Below are positions 25,206 through 35,100 of a stretch of 64,000 nucleotides of DNA, piece by piece. This stretch comes from Vibrio fortis. GTDB lineage: Bacteria > Pseudomonadota > Gammaproteobacteria > Enterobacterales > Vibrionaceae. Location: assembly GCF_000695685.1 (NCBI RefSeq), contig NZ_JFFR01000028.1:1-64000 (forward strand), given 5' to 3'. Under the pieces are notes generated by a model, which was not told where the DNA came from, searched no databases, and saw only the letters and a program-made list of their open reading frames with translations. Each line of letters opens with the position of its first letter. Positions within the stretch are counted from its first letter, which is position 1. The translations under genes were made by a program, and so were the position numbers.

Positions 25206-26919
25206 ATTAAGAAAAAGACTCGGTGACCTATTAGTTGAAGAGGGTATTATTACTGAGGCGCAAGTGGAACAAGCGCTTGCTGCTCAAAAAAGCTCAGGTC
25301 GAAAGTTGGGTGATGCGCTTATTGAGCTCGGATTTTTGTCTGAACAACAGATGCTGAGCTTCTTGTCGCAACAGCTTGATATTCCTCTTATCGATTTAAG
25401 CCGTGCTGCGGTCGATGTTGAAGCGGTACAACTGCTTCCAGAAGTTCATGCTCGACGTCTTCGTGCGTTGGTTATTGGTAGACAGGGCGACACGCTGCGT
25501 GTTGCGATGAGTGATCCTGCAGACCTGTTTGCTCAAGAGGCACTTCTTGGCCAATTAGGTGATTACGCGCTGGAGTTCGTGGTTGCTCCTGAGCGCCAAT
25601 TGGTTGATGGTTTTGATCGTTACTACCGTCGTACCAAAGAGATAGCGTCTTTTGCTGAGCAACTGCATGCCGAGCACCAAGTTAATGAAGCCTTTGATTT
25701 TGATATCGCTGAAGAAGACAGCGATGAAGTCACGGTTGTTAAGCTGATTAACTCGCTATTTGAAGATGCGATTCAGGTTGGAGCTTCCGATATCCACATT
25801 GAGCCTGATGCTAACGTACTGCGCTTGCGTCAGCGTATTGATGGTGTGCTGCACGAGACACTGCTTAACGAAGTGAATATTGCATCTGCTTTAGTTTTGC
25901 GTTTGAAGCTGATGGCGAACTTGGATATTTCTGAGAAACGTCTCCCACAAGATGGCCGCTTCAACATTCGTGCTAAAGGTCAATCGGTGGACATTCGTAT
26001 GTCGACCATGCCAGTACAACACGGCGAATCTGTGGTTATGCGTCTACTTAACCAATCAGCAGGTCTACGTAAGTTAGAGTCTTCAGGTATTCCTGCAGAC
26101 CTCTTGGTTCGCCTGCGCAAACAGCTGCGTCGACCACACGGCATGATTTTGGTAACGGGCCCAACAGGTTCTGGTAAAACGACGACTCTTTATGGTGCGC
26201 TGAGTGAGCTCAATGAGCCGGGTAAGAAGATCATCACTGCAGAAGATCCGGTGGAATATCGCTTACCACGTATTAACCAAGTTCAGGTTAACCCTAAAAT
26301 CGACCTCGACTTCTCTACTATCCTAAGAACCTTCCTACGTCAGGATCCCGACATCATCTTAATTGGTGAGATGCGTGACCATGAAACGGTCGAGATTGGG
26401 CTGCGTGCTGCATTAACCGGTCACTTGGTATTAAGTACTCTTCACACCAATGATGCTGTTGATAGCGCTCTGCGTATGATGGATATGGGGGCTCCGGGTT
26501 ACTTGGTGGCTAGTGCAGTGCGTGCGGTAGTTGCTCAGCGACTGGTTCGTAAGGTGTGCAGCGACTGTAAGGTTGAGGATGAGTTAGATGATGCTCGTAA
26601 GCAGTGGCTCAGTGAGCGATTCCCGAATCAAGTTTCTGCATCATTTGTCAAAGGTCGCGGTTGTCAGAACTGTAACCTAACAGGTTATCGTGGCCGAATT
26701 GGTGTTTTTGAAATGTTAGAGCTTGAGCAAAATATGATGGATGCCCTACGAGCCAATGATGCAGTGGGCTTTGCTCAAACAGCAAGACGCTCTGAAAACT
26801 ATAAACCACTACTCGCATCGGCGATGGAACTGGCGTTGCAAGGGGTAGTGAGTCTAGATGAAATCATGCACCTTGGTGAAGGTGATGCTTCTGGCTCGAC
26901 AGACCCAATCTTGTTGTAG
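25195..26919 (+). CDS. mshE: MSHA pilus extension ATPase MshE (c-di-GMP-responsive)
   Basis: A hexameric GspE/PilB-type ATPase of 574 aa that drives pilus polymerisation. Two N-terminal MshEN repeats are visible: RLGDLLVEEGIITEAQVEQAL (from Arg8) and KLGDALIELGFLSEQQMLSFL (from Lys37). These match the RLGxxL...G...L...Q pattern known to bind c-di-GMP in V. cholerae MshE. The core has GPTGSGKT (Walker A, about 322), an Asp box, a GEMRDHETVEIGL Walker B and His box, and a zinc-type CSDC...GCQNC pair. The gene overlaps mshN and precedes mshG by 11 nt. c-di-GMP control is inferred from the family. Confidence 0.95.
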   Translation: MQIRLRKRLGDLLVEEGIITEAQVEQALAAQKSSGRKLGDALIELGFLSEQQMLSFLSQQLDIPLIDLSRAAVDVEAVQLLPEVHARRLRALVIGRQGDTLRVAMSDPADLFAQEALLGQLGDYALEFVVAPERQLVDGFDRYYRRTKEIASFAEQLHAEHQVNEAFDFDIAEEDSDEVTVVKLINSLFEDAIQVGASDIHIEPDANVLRLRQRIDGVLHETLLNEVNIASALVLRLKLMANLDISEKRLPQDGRFNIRAKGQSVDIRMSTMPVQHGESVVMRLLNQSAGLRKLESSGIPADLLVRLRKQLRRPHGMILVTGPTGSGKTTTLYGALSELNEPGKKIITAEDPVEYRLPRINQVQVNPKIDLDFSTILRTFLRQDPDIILIGEMRDHETVEIGLRAALTGHLVLSTLHTNDAVDSALRMMDMGAPGYLVASAVRAVVAQRLVRKVCSDCKVEDELDDARKQWLSERFPNQVSASFVKGRGCQNCNLTGYRGRIGVFEMLELEQNMMDALRANDAVGFAQTARRSENYKPLLASAMELALQGVVSLDEIMHLGEGDASGSTDPILL

Positions 26920-26930
26920 AGGTATAGAGT

Positions 26931-28154
26931 ATGCCAACTTATCGTTATGTTGGTCGCGGTTCCGACGGGCGTCAGGTTTCCGGGCAATTAGAAGCAAATA
27001 GTGAAGAGCTTGCTGCTGAAAGTTTGATGGGTAAAGGGATCATTCCAACCTCGATTAAACTCGGAAAAAGTGGTGAGTCTGTATTGGAGATGGATGTCTC
27101 TAGTCTGTTCTCTCCAAACGTTCCCTTGGAAGTTTTGGTGCTTTTCTGTCGTCAACTATATAGCTTGACCAAAGCTGGTGTGCCTTTGTTGCGCTCTATG
27201 AAGGGGCTCACACAGAACTGTGAGAATAAGCAACTTAAAGCCGCCCTTGAAGAGGTAAGTACCGAGCTTACCAATGGTCGTGGTCTTTCAGCATCGATGC
27301 AGATGCACCCTAAAGTGTTTAGTCCGTTGTTTGTTTCAATGATCGGGGTTGGTGAAAACACGGGTCGACTGGATCAGGCCTTGCTTCAACTTGCCGGTTA
27401 CTATGAGCAAGAGGTTGAGACTCGTAAGCGAATCAAAACGGCGATGCGTTACCCAACTTTCGTGATCAGCTTTATCTTGGTCGCGATGTTTGTTTTGAAC
27501 ATCAAGGTGATTCCTCAGTTCACAACCATGTTCGCTCGTTTTGGCGTTGATCTGCCACTGCCCACTCGAATTTTGATTGGTATGTCGGACTTCTTCGTCA
27601 ACTACTGGGTGTTTATGGTTGGCGTAATTGTCGGTTTGATTTTCGCGTTCAAGACTTGGGTGAAAACTGATAAAGGCTTAGAGACATGGGACCGATTCCG
27701 TCTCAAGATGCCGGTGATCGGTGGAGTGGTTAACCGAGCGCTGTTATCACGTTTCTCACGAACCTTTGCTCTGATGCTTAAAGCGGGTGTGCCATTGAAC
27801 CAATCTCTGGCTCTGTCAGCAGAAGCTTTGGATAACCGATTCTTAGAACTGCGTGTCCAAGAGATGAAGTCAGCCATTGAAGCAGGTAGTACCGTTTCAT
27901 CTACGGCCATTAATAGCGAAATTTTCACACCACTAGTGATACAAATGATTTCAGTGGGTGAAGAGACAGGTCGTATTGATGAGCTACTCCTAGAGGTGTC
28001 AGATTTTTATGACCGAGAAGTGGATTACGATTTGAAGACCCTGACAGCGCGTATCGAACCTATCTTATTGGTGATCGTTGCAGGTATGGTGCTGATACTG
28101 GCTCTGGGTATTTTCTTGCCGATGTGGGGCATGCTCGATGCAATCAAAGGTTAG
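26931..28154 (+). CDS. mshG: MSHA inner-membrane platform protein MshG (PilC/GspF)
   Basis: 407 aa, a polytopic type II secretion F/PilC family protein on which the ATPase acts. Duplicated GspF domains (about 70-193 and 273-395) each contain the L...LM...G.P......L pattern (FCRQLYSLTKAGVPLLRSM and FSRTFALMLKAGVPLNQSL), with three membrane spans at about 170, 220 and 380. It ends 3 nt before mshF. Confidence 0.94.
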   Translation: MPTYRYVGRGSDGRQVSGQLEANSEELAAESLMGKGIIPTSIKLGKSGESVLEMDVSSLFSPNVPLEVLVLFCRQLYSLTKAGVPLLRSMKGLTQNCENKQLKAALEEVSTELTNGRGLSASMQMHPKVFSPLFVSMIGVGENTGRLDQALLQLAGYYEQEVETRKRIKTAMRYPTFVISFILVAMFVLNIKVIPQFTTMFARFGVDLPLPTRILIGMSDFFVNYWVFMVGVIVGLIFAFKTWVKTDKGLETWDRFRLKMPVIGGVVNRALLSRFSRTFALMLKAGVPLNQSLALSAEALDNRFLELRVQEMKSAIEAGSTVSSTAINSEIFTPLVIQMISVGEETGRIDELLLEVSDFYDREVDYDLKTLTARIEPILLVIVAGMVLILALGIFLPMWGMLDAIKG

Positions 28155-28157
28155 TGA

Positions 28158-28610
28158 ATGATAAATAACCTACGACGCTCACGTTTTGTCATTTGGAGTG
28201 TGGTTATTCTGTCTATTATTACTGGGTTGTTGACCGCGTGGCGCTCGGTAGAAACTGAGGCGACGAACACCGCCTTGATAGTGGCGAGCAAGCGTATATT
28301 AGACCGCGCTAACCTTTATAAGCAGCAGTATCTTCTGAATGGTCATCGACAAATGAACGACTTAGGAGAGCCACTCAGTTATAGCCGAACAGGTTGGTTA
28401 TTACCTATTGATCAGAGCGATGTAAGCTGTGATTATTGGTTAGAGCAGTTATATCCTGATGGACGAGTTTTAGGTTTAGATAGTCCTAAAATTGAGAACT
28501 TGAGCGATCAATTTGAGTACCACTGTCGCTACCAATATACCGAAAAACACCAAATAGAGATTTTACTCAAAGGTGAACGTTTTCGCGTTAAGGCCAATAT
28601 TTTGGCTTAG
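28158..28610 (+). CDS. mshF: MSHA biogenesis protein MshF
   Basis: 150 aa with one N-terminal membrane span (about 11-28, VIWSVVILSIITGLLTAW) and a small soluble domain with two Cys (about 91 and 123). Length, topology and place between mshG and mshB identify it as MshF, a poorly characterised accessory protein. It has no prepilin motif. It is the last gene of the assembly block; a promoter follows before mshB. Confidence 0.82.
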   Translation: MINNLRRSRFVIWSVVILSIITGLLTAWRSVETEATNTALIVASKRILDRANLYKQQYLLNGHRQMNDLGEPLSYSRTGWLLPIDQSDVSCDYWLEQLYPDGRVLGLDSPKIENLSDQFEYHCRYQYTEKHQIEILLKGERFRVKANILA

Positions 28611-28655
28611 TAAAAATATTGACAGTTTTCCTATGGTTTTATGGGCGTGCATATG

Positions 28656-28661
28656 TATAAT
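28656..28661 (+). promoter_or_regulatory. Predicted -10 element of the mshBA structural operon
   Basis: A perfect TATAAT 31 nt before the mshB start codon, in the 82-bp mshF-mshB gap. No good -35 lies at 17 nt; a TTGACA at 28619-28624 is 31 nt upstream, too far to pair with it. In V. cholerae the pilin block is known to be transcribed separately from the assembly block. Confidence 0.5.
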
Positions 28662-28692
28662 GCGCATTAGTAATTAGATGGGAAGGTAGAAA

Positions 28693-29268
28693 ATGCTTAA
28701 AAATCAAAAGGGTTTCTCCCTTGTCGAATTAGTTATCGTGATTGTGGTTGTCGGTTTATTGGCTGTTGCAGCGCTACCTAAATTTCTAGATGTGACTGAC
28801 GAAGCGAAAAAATCGAGCATTGAAGGTGTCGCTGGTGGCTTTGCGACGGCAGTTTTGTCGGCTCGTGCGCAATGGGAAGCAGAAGCTCGCCCAACAACGA
28901 CAATTGGGGTTGAAACATACAATACTGTAAATTATGATGGTGTTGATTTTTGGTTAACAAGATCGAAGAACAGTAACAATGTAGATACTGATTTTCGTGA
29001 TGGCTATCCTTGGGCAATCAATGAAGATTCAACTTCATTTCCACAAAGCCTAACTAACGTAATTTGTTCTGAGCTGATGGATAATCTACTGCAAAACCCA
29101 CCAAAAGTAGGGGATGTAGATGTAGTGGCGAGTGACAGCAACTACAAGTACTCAGCGGAAGCGAATACAAGCGATGCGACCTGTACTTACGTTCAACTAG
29201 AAGGTAATACTGGACATCAGTTTGTTTATGAAGTCAAAACTGGTCGTGTGACCGTAACGTTGCAGTAA
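28693..29268 (+). CDS. mshB: MSHA pilin-like protein MshB
   Basis: A 191-aa type IV pilin. The short leader MLKNQKG is cut before FSLVELVIVIVVVGLLAVAALPKFLDV, with Glu at +5 of the mature chain. The C-terminal part has two Cys (about 116 and 154). It strongly resembles MshA over the N-terminal helix. In V. cholerae it is a minor pilin immediately before the major subunit. Confidence 0.92.
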   Translation: MLKNQKGFSLVELVIVIVVVGLLAVAALPKFLDVTDEAKKSSIEGVAGGFATAVLSARAQWEAEARPTTTIGVETYNTVNYDGVDFWLTRSKNSNNVDTDFRDGYPWAINEDSTSFPQSLTNVICSELMDNLLQNPPKVGDVDVVASDSNYKYSAEANTSDATCTYVQLEGNTGHQFVYEVKTGRVTVTLQ

Positions 29269-29300
29269 CACTGCATTATAAACATAGAGAGAGCTAAACT

Positions 29301-29780
29301 ATGAAAAAACAAGGCGGTTTCACCCTAATCGAATTAGTGGTAGTGATTGTTATCCTAGGTATTCTTGCTGTAACTGCAGCACCACGTTTCCTAAACCTGC
29401 AAGATGATGCAAAAAATGCAACGCTGGAAGGTCTAGCTGGCGCTATCCAAGGTGCATCAGGCATTATTTATGGTAAGTCGGCAATTGATGGTATTGAGGC
29501 AAACGCATCAGGCGCTGTAAGTGCTGGTGGCGCAACAGTTAATGTTGCATTCGGTTACCCTGAAGCAACATCTACAGCTATTGCTGCAATCGTACAAGGC
29601 ATTGGTTCTGATTCAAGCGATGACTTTACATTCATCAAAGATGTTACAGCCGGTAGTGTCGTAACATTCGGTATCAAAGATTACAAAACTAGTTGTGTAA
29701 AATACACAGAAGCTGCTGACGCTAATACAGCTCCAGTAATCGTAGTTACAGATACTGCTTCTGAATGTACTGCACCATAG
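29301..29780 (+). CDS. mshA: MSHA major pilin MshA
   Basis: The main subunit of the mannose-sensitive haemagglutinin pilus used for surface scanning and attachment. 159 aa. Prepilin leader MKKQGG is cut before Phe7; Glu11 is the +5 residue. The hydrophobic N-terminal helix is FTLIELVVVIVILGILAVTAAP. A disulfide pair is likely between Cys132 and Cys156 (D-region). A strong terminator at 29799-29822 explains high expression relative to downstream genes. The globular part is rich in Gly/Ala/Ser/Thr, offering possible O-glycosylation sites for PglL. Confidence 0.96.
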   Translation: MKKQGGFTLIELVVVIVILGILAVTAAPRFLNLQDDAKNATLEGLAGAIQGASGIIYGKSAIDGIEANASGAVSAGGATVNVAFGYPEATSTAIAAIVQGIGSDSSDDFTFIKDVTAGSVVTFGIKDYKTSCVKYTEAADANTAPVIVVTDTASECTAP

Positions 29781-29798
29781 TTTTAGACTTTACCTCGA

Positions 29799-29822
29799 GG
29801 CCAGCTCCTGCTGGCCTTTTTT
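29799..29822 (+). terminator. mshA terminator
   Basis: GGCCAGC / GCTGGCC stem with loop TCCT and six T, 18 nt after the mshA stop. It separates the abundant pilin transcript from mshC and later genes. A TATACT at 29887-29892 may start a new mshC transcript. Confidence 0.9.
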
Positions 29823-29921
29823 CTATCTACTACACATTACTGTTAAAACAATTGGTAGTAATACCGTCCTATATATCAATATCTTGTATACTCGAAGTCA
29901 CACCGTAGTGAGAGGTTTGTG

Positions 29922-30413
29922 ATGAAGAAAAGTCTCCCAAGTAAAGGCTTTACCCTTGTAGAGCTGATCATTGTCATCATCATACTCGGCATCATTTCTA
30001 CTTTTGCTGCGAGCCGTTTCGTCGGTACTTCAAGCTTTTCTACATTCTCAGCTCAAGAGCAGGCCATCTCGGTTATCCGTCAGATCCAAGTCAATCGAAT
30101 GCAGTCAAACGTGTCAGCGGCCAATGATAGTTTTCGACTGGCCATCAATAGCGACTGTTTAGGCTCCGTCACAGCTTGTAATCTTAACCTCGCTAATTCA
30201 ACCCAAAGACAGCAAGCAGAAGCGCGCAGCGACCATGTCCGCGAAGACGGAATCACCTTTACTCCAGCTAACACTGTGGTTGATTTTGATCTACTAGGTA
30301 ACCCATCAGTCAGTTCTGGTGTCAACATTACCATTAACTCCACCACCTCTAGTAACAGCGCTCAGGTCTGCATTAACTCACAAGGTTATGTGAGTGAAGG
30401 AGCCTGCCTATGA
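29922..30413 (+). CDS. mshC: MSHA minor pilin MshC
   Basis: 163 aa from ATG 29922 (GAGG at 6 nt; the adjacent GTG 29919 is too close). Leader MKKSLPSKG precedes FTLVELIIVIIILGIISTFAASRFV. The C-terminal Cys pattern (DC...AC; VCINSQGYVSEGACL) is typical of minor pilins. It overlaps mshD by 4 nt (ATGA). Confidence 0.9.
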   Translation: MKKSLPSKGFTLVELIIVIIILGIISTFAASRFVGTSSFSTFSAQEQAISVIRQIQVNRMQSNVSAANDSFRLAINSDCLGSVTACNLNLANSTQRQQAEARSDHVREDGITFTPANTVVDFDLLGNPSVSSGVNITINSTTSSNSAQVCINSQGYVSEGACL

Positions 30414-30979
30414 TGCGTGTACGTGGCTTTACTCTTATAGAAAGTATCGTAGTGATTGTCGTACTGGGTATCGCTATGGTGACTATTACCAGCTTTCTTG
30501 TCCCACAAGTCGCAAGTTCGGCTGACCCACAGTATCAAAATCGATCCGTTGCACTAGGGCAGAGCTTGATGAATCAAATTCTAGCGAGAGGGTTTGACGA
30601 GCACAGTGATTTTGACGGTGGCTCAATACGCTGTGGCGATGCAGGCGCGACAGCGTGTACCAACCCTGACGATTTAGGTGTTGATGGTACAGAGTCCATG
30701 CCTGCCTCTTTTAACGATATTGATGACTACATTGGGTGCTGGTATACGGCCTCAACTCAATCAGCTTGTCAGTCCACGCCAACGTATGAGTTGGCCAACA
30801 TCCTCGATGAGAATATTGCAGGAAGCTACGCGAACTTCCGTGTAGAAATCTCTGTGTTTTACGATCAAAACATGGATGGTATTAACGATAACGCCATCGG
30901 TACTCTTAAGCGAGTAGAGCTCAATATATTCGGTGGCAATAACCAATATACTTTGGCTGCGTATAAGGGGAACTACTGA
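30410..30979 (+). CDS. mshD: MSHA minor pilin MshD
   Basis: 189 aa (or 188 if the second ATG is used). Leader MMRVRG precedes FTLIESIVVIVVLGIAMVTITSFLVP. A PilV/GspI-type minor pilin, with several Cys in the head (RCGDAGATACTN; GCWYTASTQSAC). The stop TGA overlaps the mshO start by one base, so translation is coupled. Confidence 0.9.
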   Translation: MMRVRGFTLIESIVVIVVLGIAMVTITSFLVPQVASSADPQYQNRSVALGQSLMNQILARGFDEHSDFDGGSIRCGDAGATACTNPDDLGVDGTESMPASFNDIDDYIGCWYTASTQSACQSTPTYELANILDENIAGSYANFRVEISVFYDQNMDGINDNAIGTLKRVELNIFGGNNQYTLAAYKGNY

Positions 30980-31719
30980 TGAAGAATCGTGGTTTTACCC
31001 TAATTGAGATGATTGTGACCATCGTAGTGGTTGGGGTGATTGGATTAGCTATCGCAGGTTTTGTTGAGTACGGAATGAAAGGCTACGCTGAGACCATTGA
31101 CCGCCAAAAAGTCCAAGTAAAAGGACAGTTTGTGGTTGAGAAGATGTCTCGCGAGATCAGTCACGCAGTGCCCAACAGCTTTGATACAAGTATTACACCT
31201 GCCTCGGCGTTTGCTCAGAAGTGTTTAACGTTCTACGCCATCAAATATTCAGGCTTTTATCATTATGATGAGAACAGCAACAACCTAGATTTCATTATCG
31301 GGCAAGATACTCCCATCCTCGACAACGATGATTATTTAATCATAAACCCAACCACTTATGCTGACTTGGGCGCAGGTTCGACAAAACGAATTCTAGTGTC
31401 AGGACTGGTATCTACAAATAATGTATTTACTGCGACTTCGGTTAATTTGAGCAGTCAATCGGTTGCGCTACGCCACTATATATATGACAGCAGTGATTCT
31501 GTTAGTTACTGTTTAGTGAATAACACGACAGAAAACCAGGGCGTGATCGAGCGTAATGGTATAAGAGTCGCAGATAGTATTAACTTCGCAGAAAGTAGTT
31601 TTCGATATGAAGAGCCAAGTTTGCAGCGTGGCGGGGTCATCCATATAGACTTAGTCCTCGAACAAAATAGTGAGATCAGTGTTTACCAACAAGATGTGCA
31701 GGTACTCAATGCGCCATAA
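30979..31719 (+). CDS. mshO: MSHA minor pilin MshO
   Basis: 246 aa. Leader MKNRG precedes FTLIEMIVTIVVVGVIGLAIAGFV. Its size and position match PilW/GspJ-type minor pilins that form the tip initiation complex. It overlaps mshP by 11 nt. Confidence 0.9.
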   Translation: MKNRGFTLIEMIVTIVVVGVIGLAIAGFVEYGMKGYAETIDRQKVQVKGQFVVEKMSREISHAVPNSFDTSITPASAFAQKCLTFYAIKYSGFYHYDENSNNLDFIIGQDTPILDNDDYLIINPTTYADLGAGSTKRILVSGLVSTNNVFTATSVNLSSQSVALRHYIYDSSDSVSYCLVNNTTENQGVIERNGIRVADSINFAESSFRYEEPSLQRGGVIHIDLVLEQNSEISVYQQDVQVLNAP

Positions 31720-32140
31720 AAAATCGAATCAACAGGGCAGTGTTTTAGTTATCGCCATATTTGTGATTGTGGTGATGGGCTTTCTTGCTACGTCACTTGT
31801 TCAAGTTCAGTGGAGCAACCACGACACTTTGACTCGCAAGCAGCTCGGTACACAAGCATGGTTGTTGGCACACTCTGCCAATGAGTGGGCATTGACTCAG
31901 GTGTATCCGCTCACCGTTTCTCCTGCAGTTTCGTCAAGTGTAAGAACGGTTTGTACCAACTTAAATGCCAATCAGGTTAGCCACGGTATGTCGACGATCT
32001 GCAATGTGAACTCACTTACTTGTGATGAGATTGGGGTTCTAGATGGCGTCGGCTTTTTCAAAATTGAATCAACAACAACCTGTGGCTCTGGTATTAATCA
32101 AGTGCAGCGTATTCAAGAAGTTTGGGTGAGAGGGGAATAA
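31709..32140 (+). CDS. mshP: MSHA biogenesis protein MshP (PilX-like)
   Basis: 143 aa from ATG 31709; a longer frame from GTG 31670 would lie inside mshO without a ribosome site. The N-terminus MRHKKSNQQGSVLVIAIFVIVVMGFLATS is a prepilin-like hydrophobic helix but lacks the GFTLxE motif, as in PilX/GspK-type proteins. Four Cys lie in the C-terminal half. It is followed 4 nt later by mshQ. Confidence 0.86.
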   Translation: MRHKKSNQQGSVLVIAIFVIVVMGFLATSLVQVQWSNHDTLTRKQLGTQAWLLAHSANEWALTQVYPLTVSPAVSSSVRTVCTNLNANQVSHGMSTICNVNSLTCDEIGVLDGVGFFKIESTTTCGSGINQVQRIQEVWVRGE

Positions 32141-32144
32141 TTTG

Positions 32145-35100
32145 ATGAAACAATTATTGATTGGGTTGTTACTACTCACTTTTTCTCAGTTGTTGTCAGC
32201 CAATACTAATACTAACCCTCAATTTGAATTTGGCACGATTCCAGCGGATAAATGTATCGTTCAAGGACCAGCGGTTACGTGTGATATTGAATTTGAGAAC
32301 TCTTACAGCTCACCTCCTTTAGTTTTTGTTATGTCGACAATTAATGCTAGTCGTTCAGACTTTACGACAAAAACGACAGAATACCCTTCTGATCTCCGAG
32401 TTTGGTCTATTTCATCGACTCAGGCAACGATAAAGCAGCTACTTCCGCCCCATTATGCGGCGTGTGTTCGTTTGAGACAGAATAACAAAGGGCAGTGGCG
32501 ATGTAGCACTAATGCCAGTGATCCTTTAGTGGAGTACGTTGATGCTCCAATGGAAAATATCGATTATTTGGTCATTGAACCTGGCGTACTGGAGTTTGAT
32601 AGTGGGGCGAAGTTAGTCGCAGGAACCGTTGATTATAACCGTACTTATTCCAATGCAGGTGGTGGTTCTAATAAGAGTAAGTCGGTGCGATTCAGTGATT
32701 TTGGCTTATCATCCAATTTTAGCTCTTCTCCGGGCGTTTTAGTACAGATTCAAAGCTTGAGCAATATGCAAGGTAGCACTCCTGTTTGGTTAACCCCAAT
32801 TGCTCTAAACCCGACAACAAGTGCATTTAATCTAGTCCTTGATCGCTCAGAAGTTTCATCTAATGCTCAGCTTCCTAGTAATGAACAAGTTGCTTTTGTC
32901 GCAGGGCTAGGGGAAGGGTTTATAAATGGACAGAAATTTTGGCTTGGTCAAGGATCAACATCAAATACACTGAATATCGATGATAGGGTTATCAAACCAA
33001 TCACAGAAGGTTGTCAGCTTGTACAAGAATTTTCAGCCTCTGGTTTTTCTGGTATCCCGACATTGCTCGCGTCAAAGCGTACACGTAATGGTAACAATGG
33101 CGGCTGGCTGAGGCGCTGTTCAGTATCGAAAAAGGGTGTTGCTTTAATCAACGAGGAAGATTTGACTCAAGATTTTGAACGTGCCCACGTTGTAGAGCCC
33201 TATTCGTATTTTCTATTTGATAAGCCTCCATTGTCTGAGATTTGTGAGTTGTTTCCATCGCCCGCTCAAACATGGACTAGTAATAACCATGGATCAATAA
33301 CCATTGAAAATAATGCAAATATATCAGGAGCTCCTATATCTGGTGGCAAAAGATATATTGGCTTTGCTCAACCTGATGTAACGGATCGCAAAAGCAAGGG
33401 GTGTGATGGAACGGAGTGTTTTGGTGATACCGGGTTGCGTGTAACTAAACAACAATTAGAAAGCTTCCAAACTCCAGATTCTGGGTTGGAAACAGTAACG
33501 GTACAGAACAACCAAACGAGAACTTTTCAAAATAACGAATCTATTGGGACATTAACTATAAATAGTAATGCGACACTAGTTTTTAAAACAGGGACGTACT
33601 GGATTGATAGTATTAATGTCATTGGTGACATAGAAATACCTCCGGGGAACGCTGTTGAAATACATACGAAAGGCTTTGCTTTAAGTAATGGTTCCAATTT
33701 CTCGGCGCTAGATGACGGTGAATTAACGGTTTACGTCCACGATCTTAGTTATAACGGTGGCGTTATCCACTCTCGGGTTGATTTAGCAAATAACTCCAAA
33801 TTTGTCGGTTTATTATATAGTGAAAAAAACGTTATCTTGAATAACAACGCAGTGGTTGAAGGGGCTGTTACTGCAAAAAGCATAACCTTAAACAATGGTT
33901 CTGAGATCATAGCCACGAACAAGTGCTTTGAACCTTCTGATGATTACAATATTACAATGACTCCCGAGTCAGATTACTCATTAATGTGCGGTACAGACCA
34001 ACCAGTATTTACAATCAATACGACAAATAACAATGTTTTAGAGAGTCTGCCTGTTACAGCGAGTATTCTGCCTGCAAGTAACGCAGATGATTTTACTATT
34101 GCTGTTCATAATGGAGTTGGTTCCGGTGCGTATCCAAATTTTAATTCTAGTGGTTTATCTGCAAACATAGGGGCGTTACAACTAAAAATTACGGTTAACA
34201 ATGTTGCCAATATTGATTTGAGTCAGACTTACAGCTTAGTAATAACGATGGATGATGACCCTTCAAAAAGTGACTCAAGCACCATTAAATACGTGCCTTT
34301 TAAATTTGCGGTTGATGATCAAAACGTGATTGCTGGAAAAGAATATGATGTCACAGCCAAGGTCTTGGCTTGTAACGATAGTGGTACTACTGTAGTTACT
34401 AATTACACTGGGACTCCAACAGTTATGCATACACGTAACCTGCCGACAAGTGGAGTTGACGGATCTTTAGATTACTCCCCTGTTTTTTCTAGCGATGATC
34501 AGGGAATAACCCAAGATACTTTCACTATATCTGAGTCTGGCTTGTTTACTGTTAAGCTTACTGATAGTTCTTTTGATTGTTCAGGTGTGGTTGGCTGCCC
34601 TATCGATGGTAATAGTCAACTCACGGGCTCTTTTGACGTAGAGTCTCGACCATGGAAGTTGGCTATCTGTGACGTGAAAAATATTGATGGGACGATAGTG
34701 AATCCTGCGGAAACAGATGATGTAGATGGTGGGTTTGTTTCTGCAGGCAGCAGTTTTAAAGCGTCTTTTAAACCGATAGTTCACCCTGACTTCTACACTA
34801 CGCTACCAGTTGATGAGTGTAACTATCAAACTACGTATAATTATTTTACGGAAACAGGTCATATTGCTCCTCTTAAACTGACTTTTGAATTAGCTTATCC
34901 AAATACAGGTACCCTGAGTAACTTGGATCCATCCAACTTCCCTGGTGATTATTCATTCATTCCTGGGGACAAGGTGAGTAATGTTCGTCAAAAGACAATT
35001 AATTTGTCTTGGCAAGAAGTAGGATCATTGAACTTAAAATCGGATGCTGTTTATTTTGAAGAGAACTTACAACAAGATATTCAGACGATTGGCCGCTTCT

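Noticed and set aside
28619..28661. TTGACA plus TATAAT as one promoter ahead of mshB
   Set aside because: The spacing is 31 nt, incompatible with a sigma-70 promoter; only the -10 was kept.
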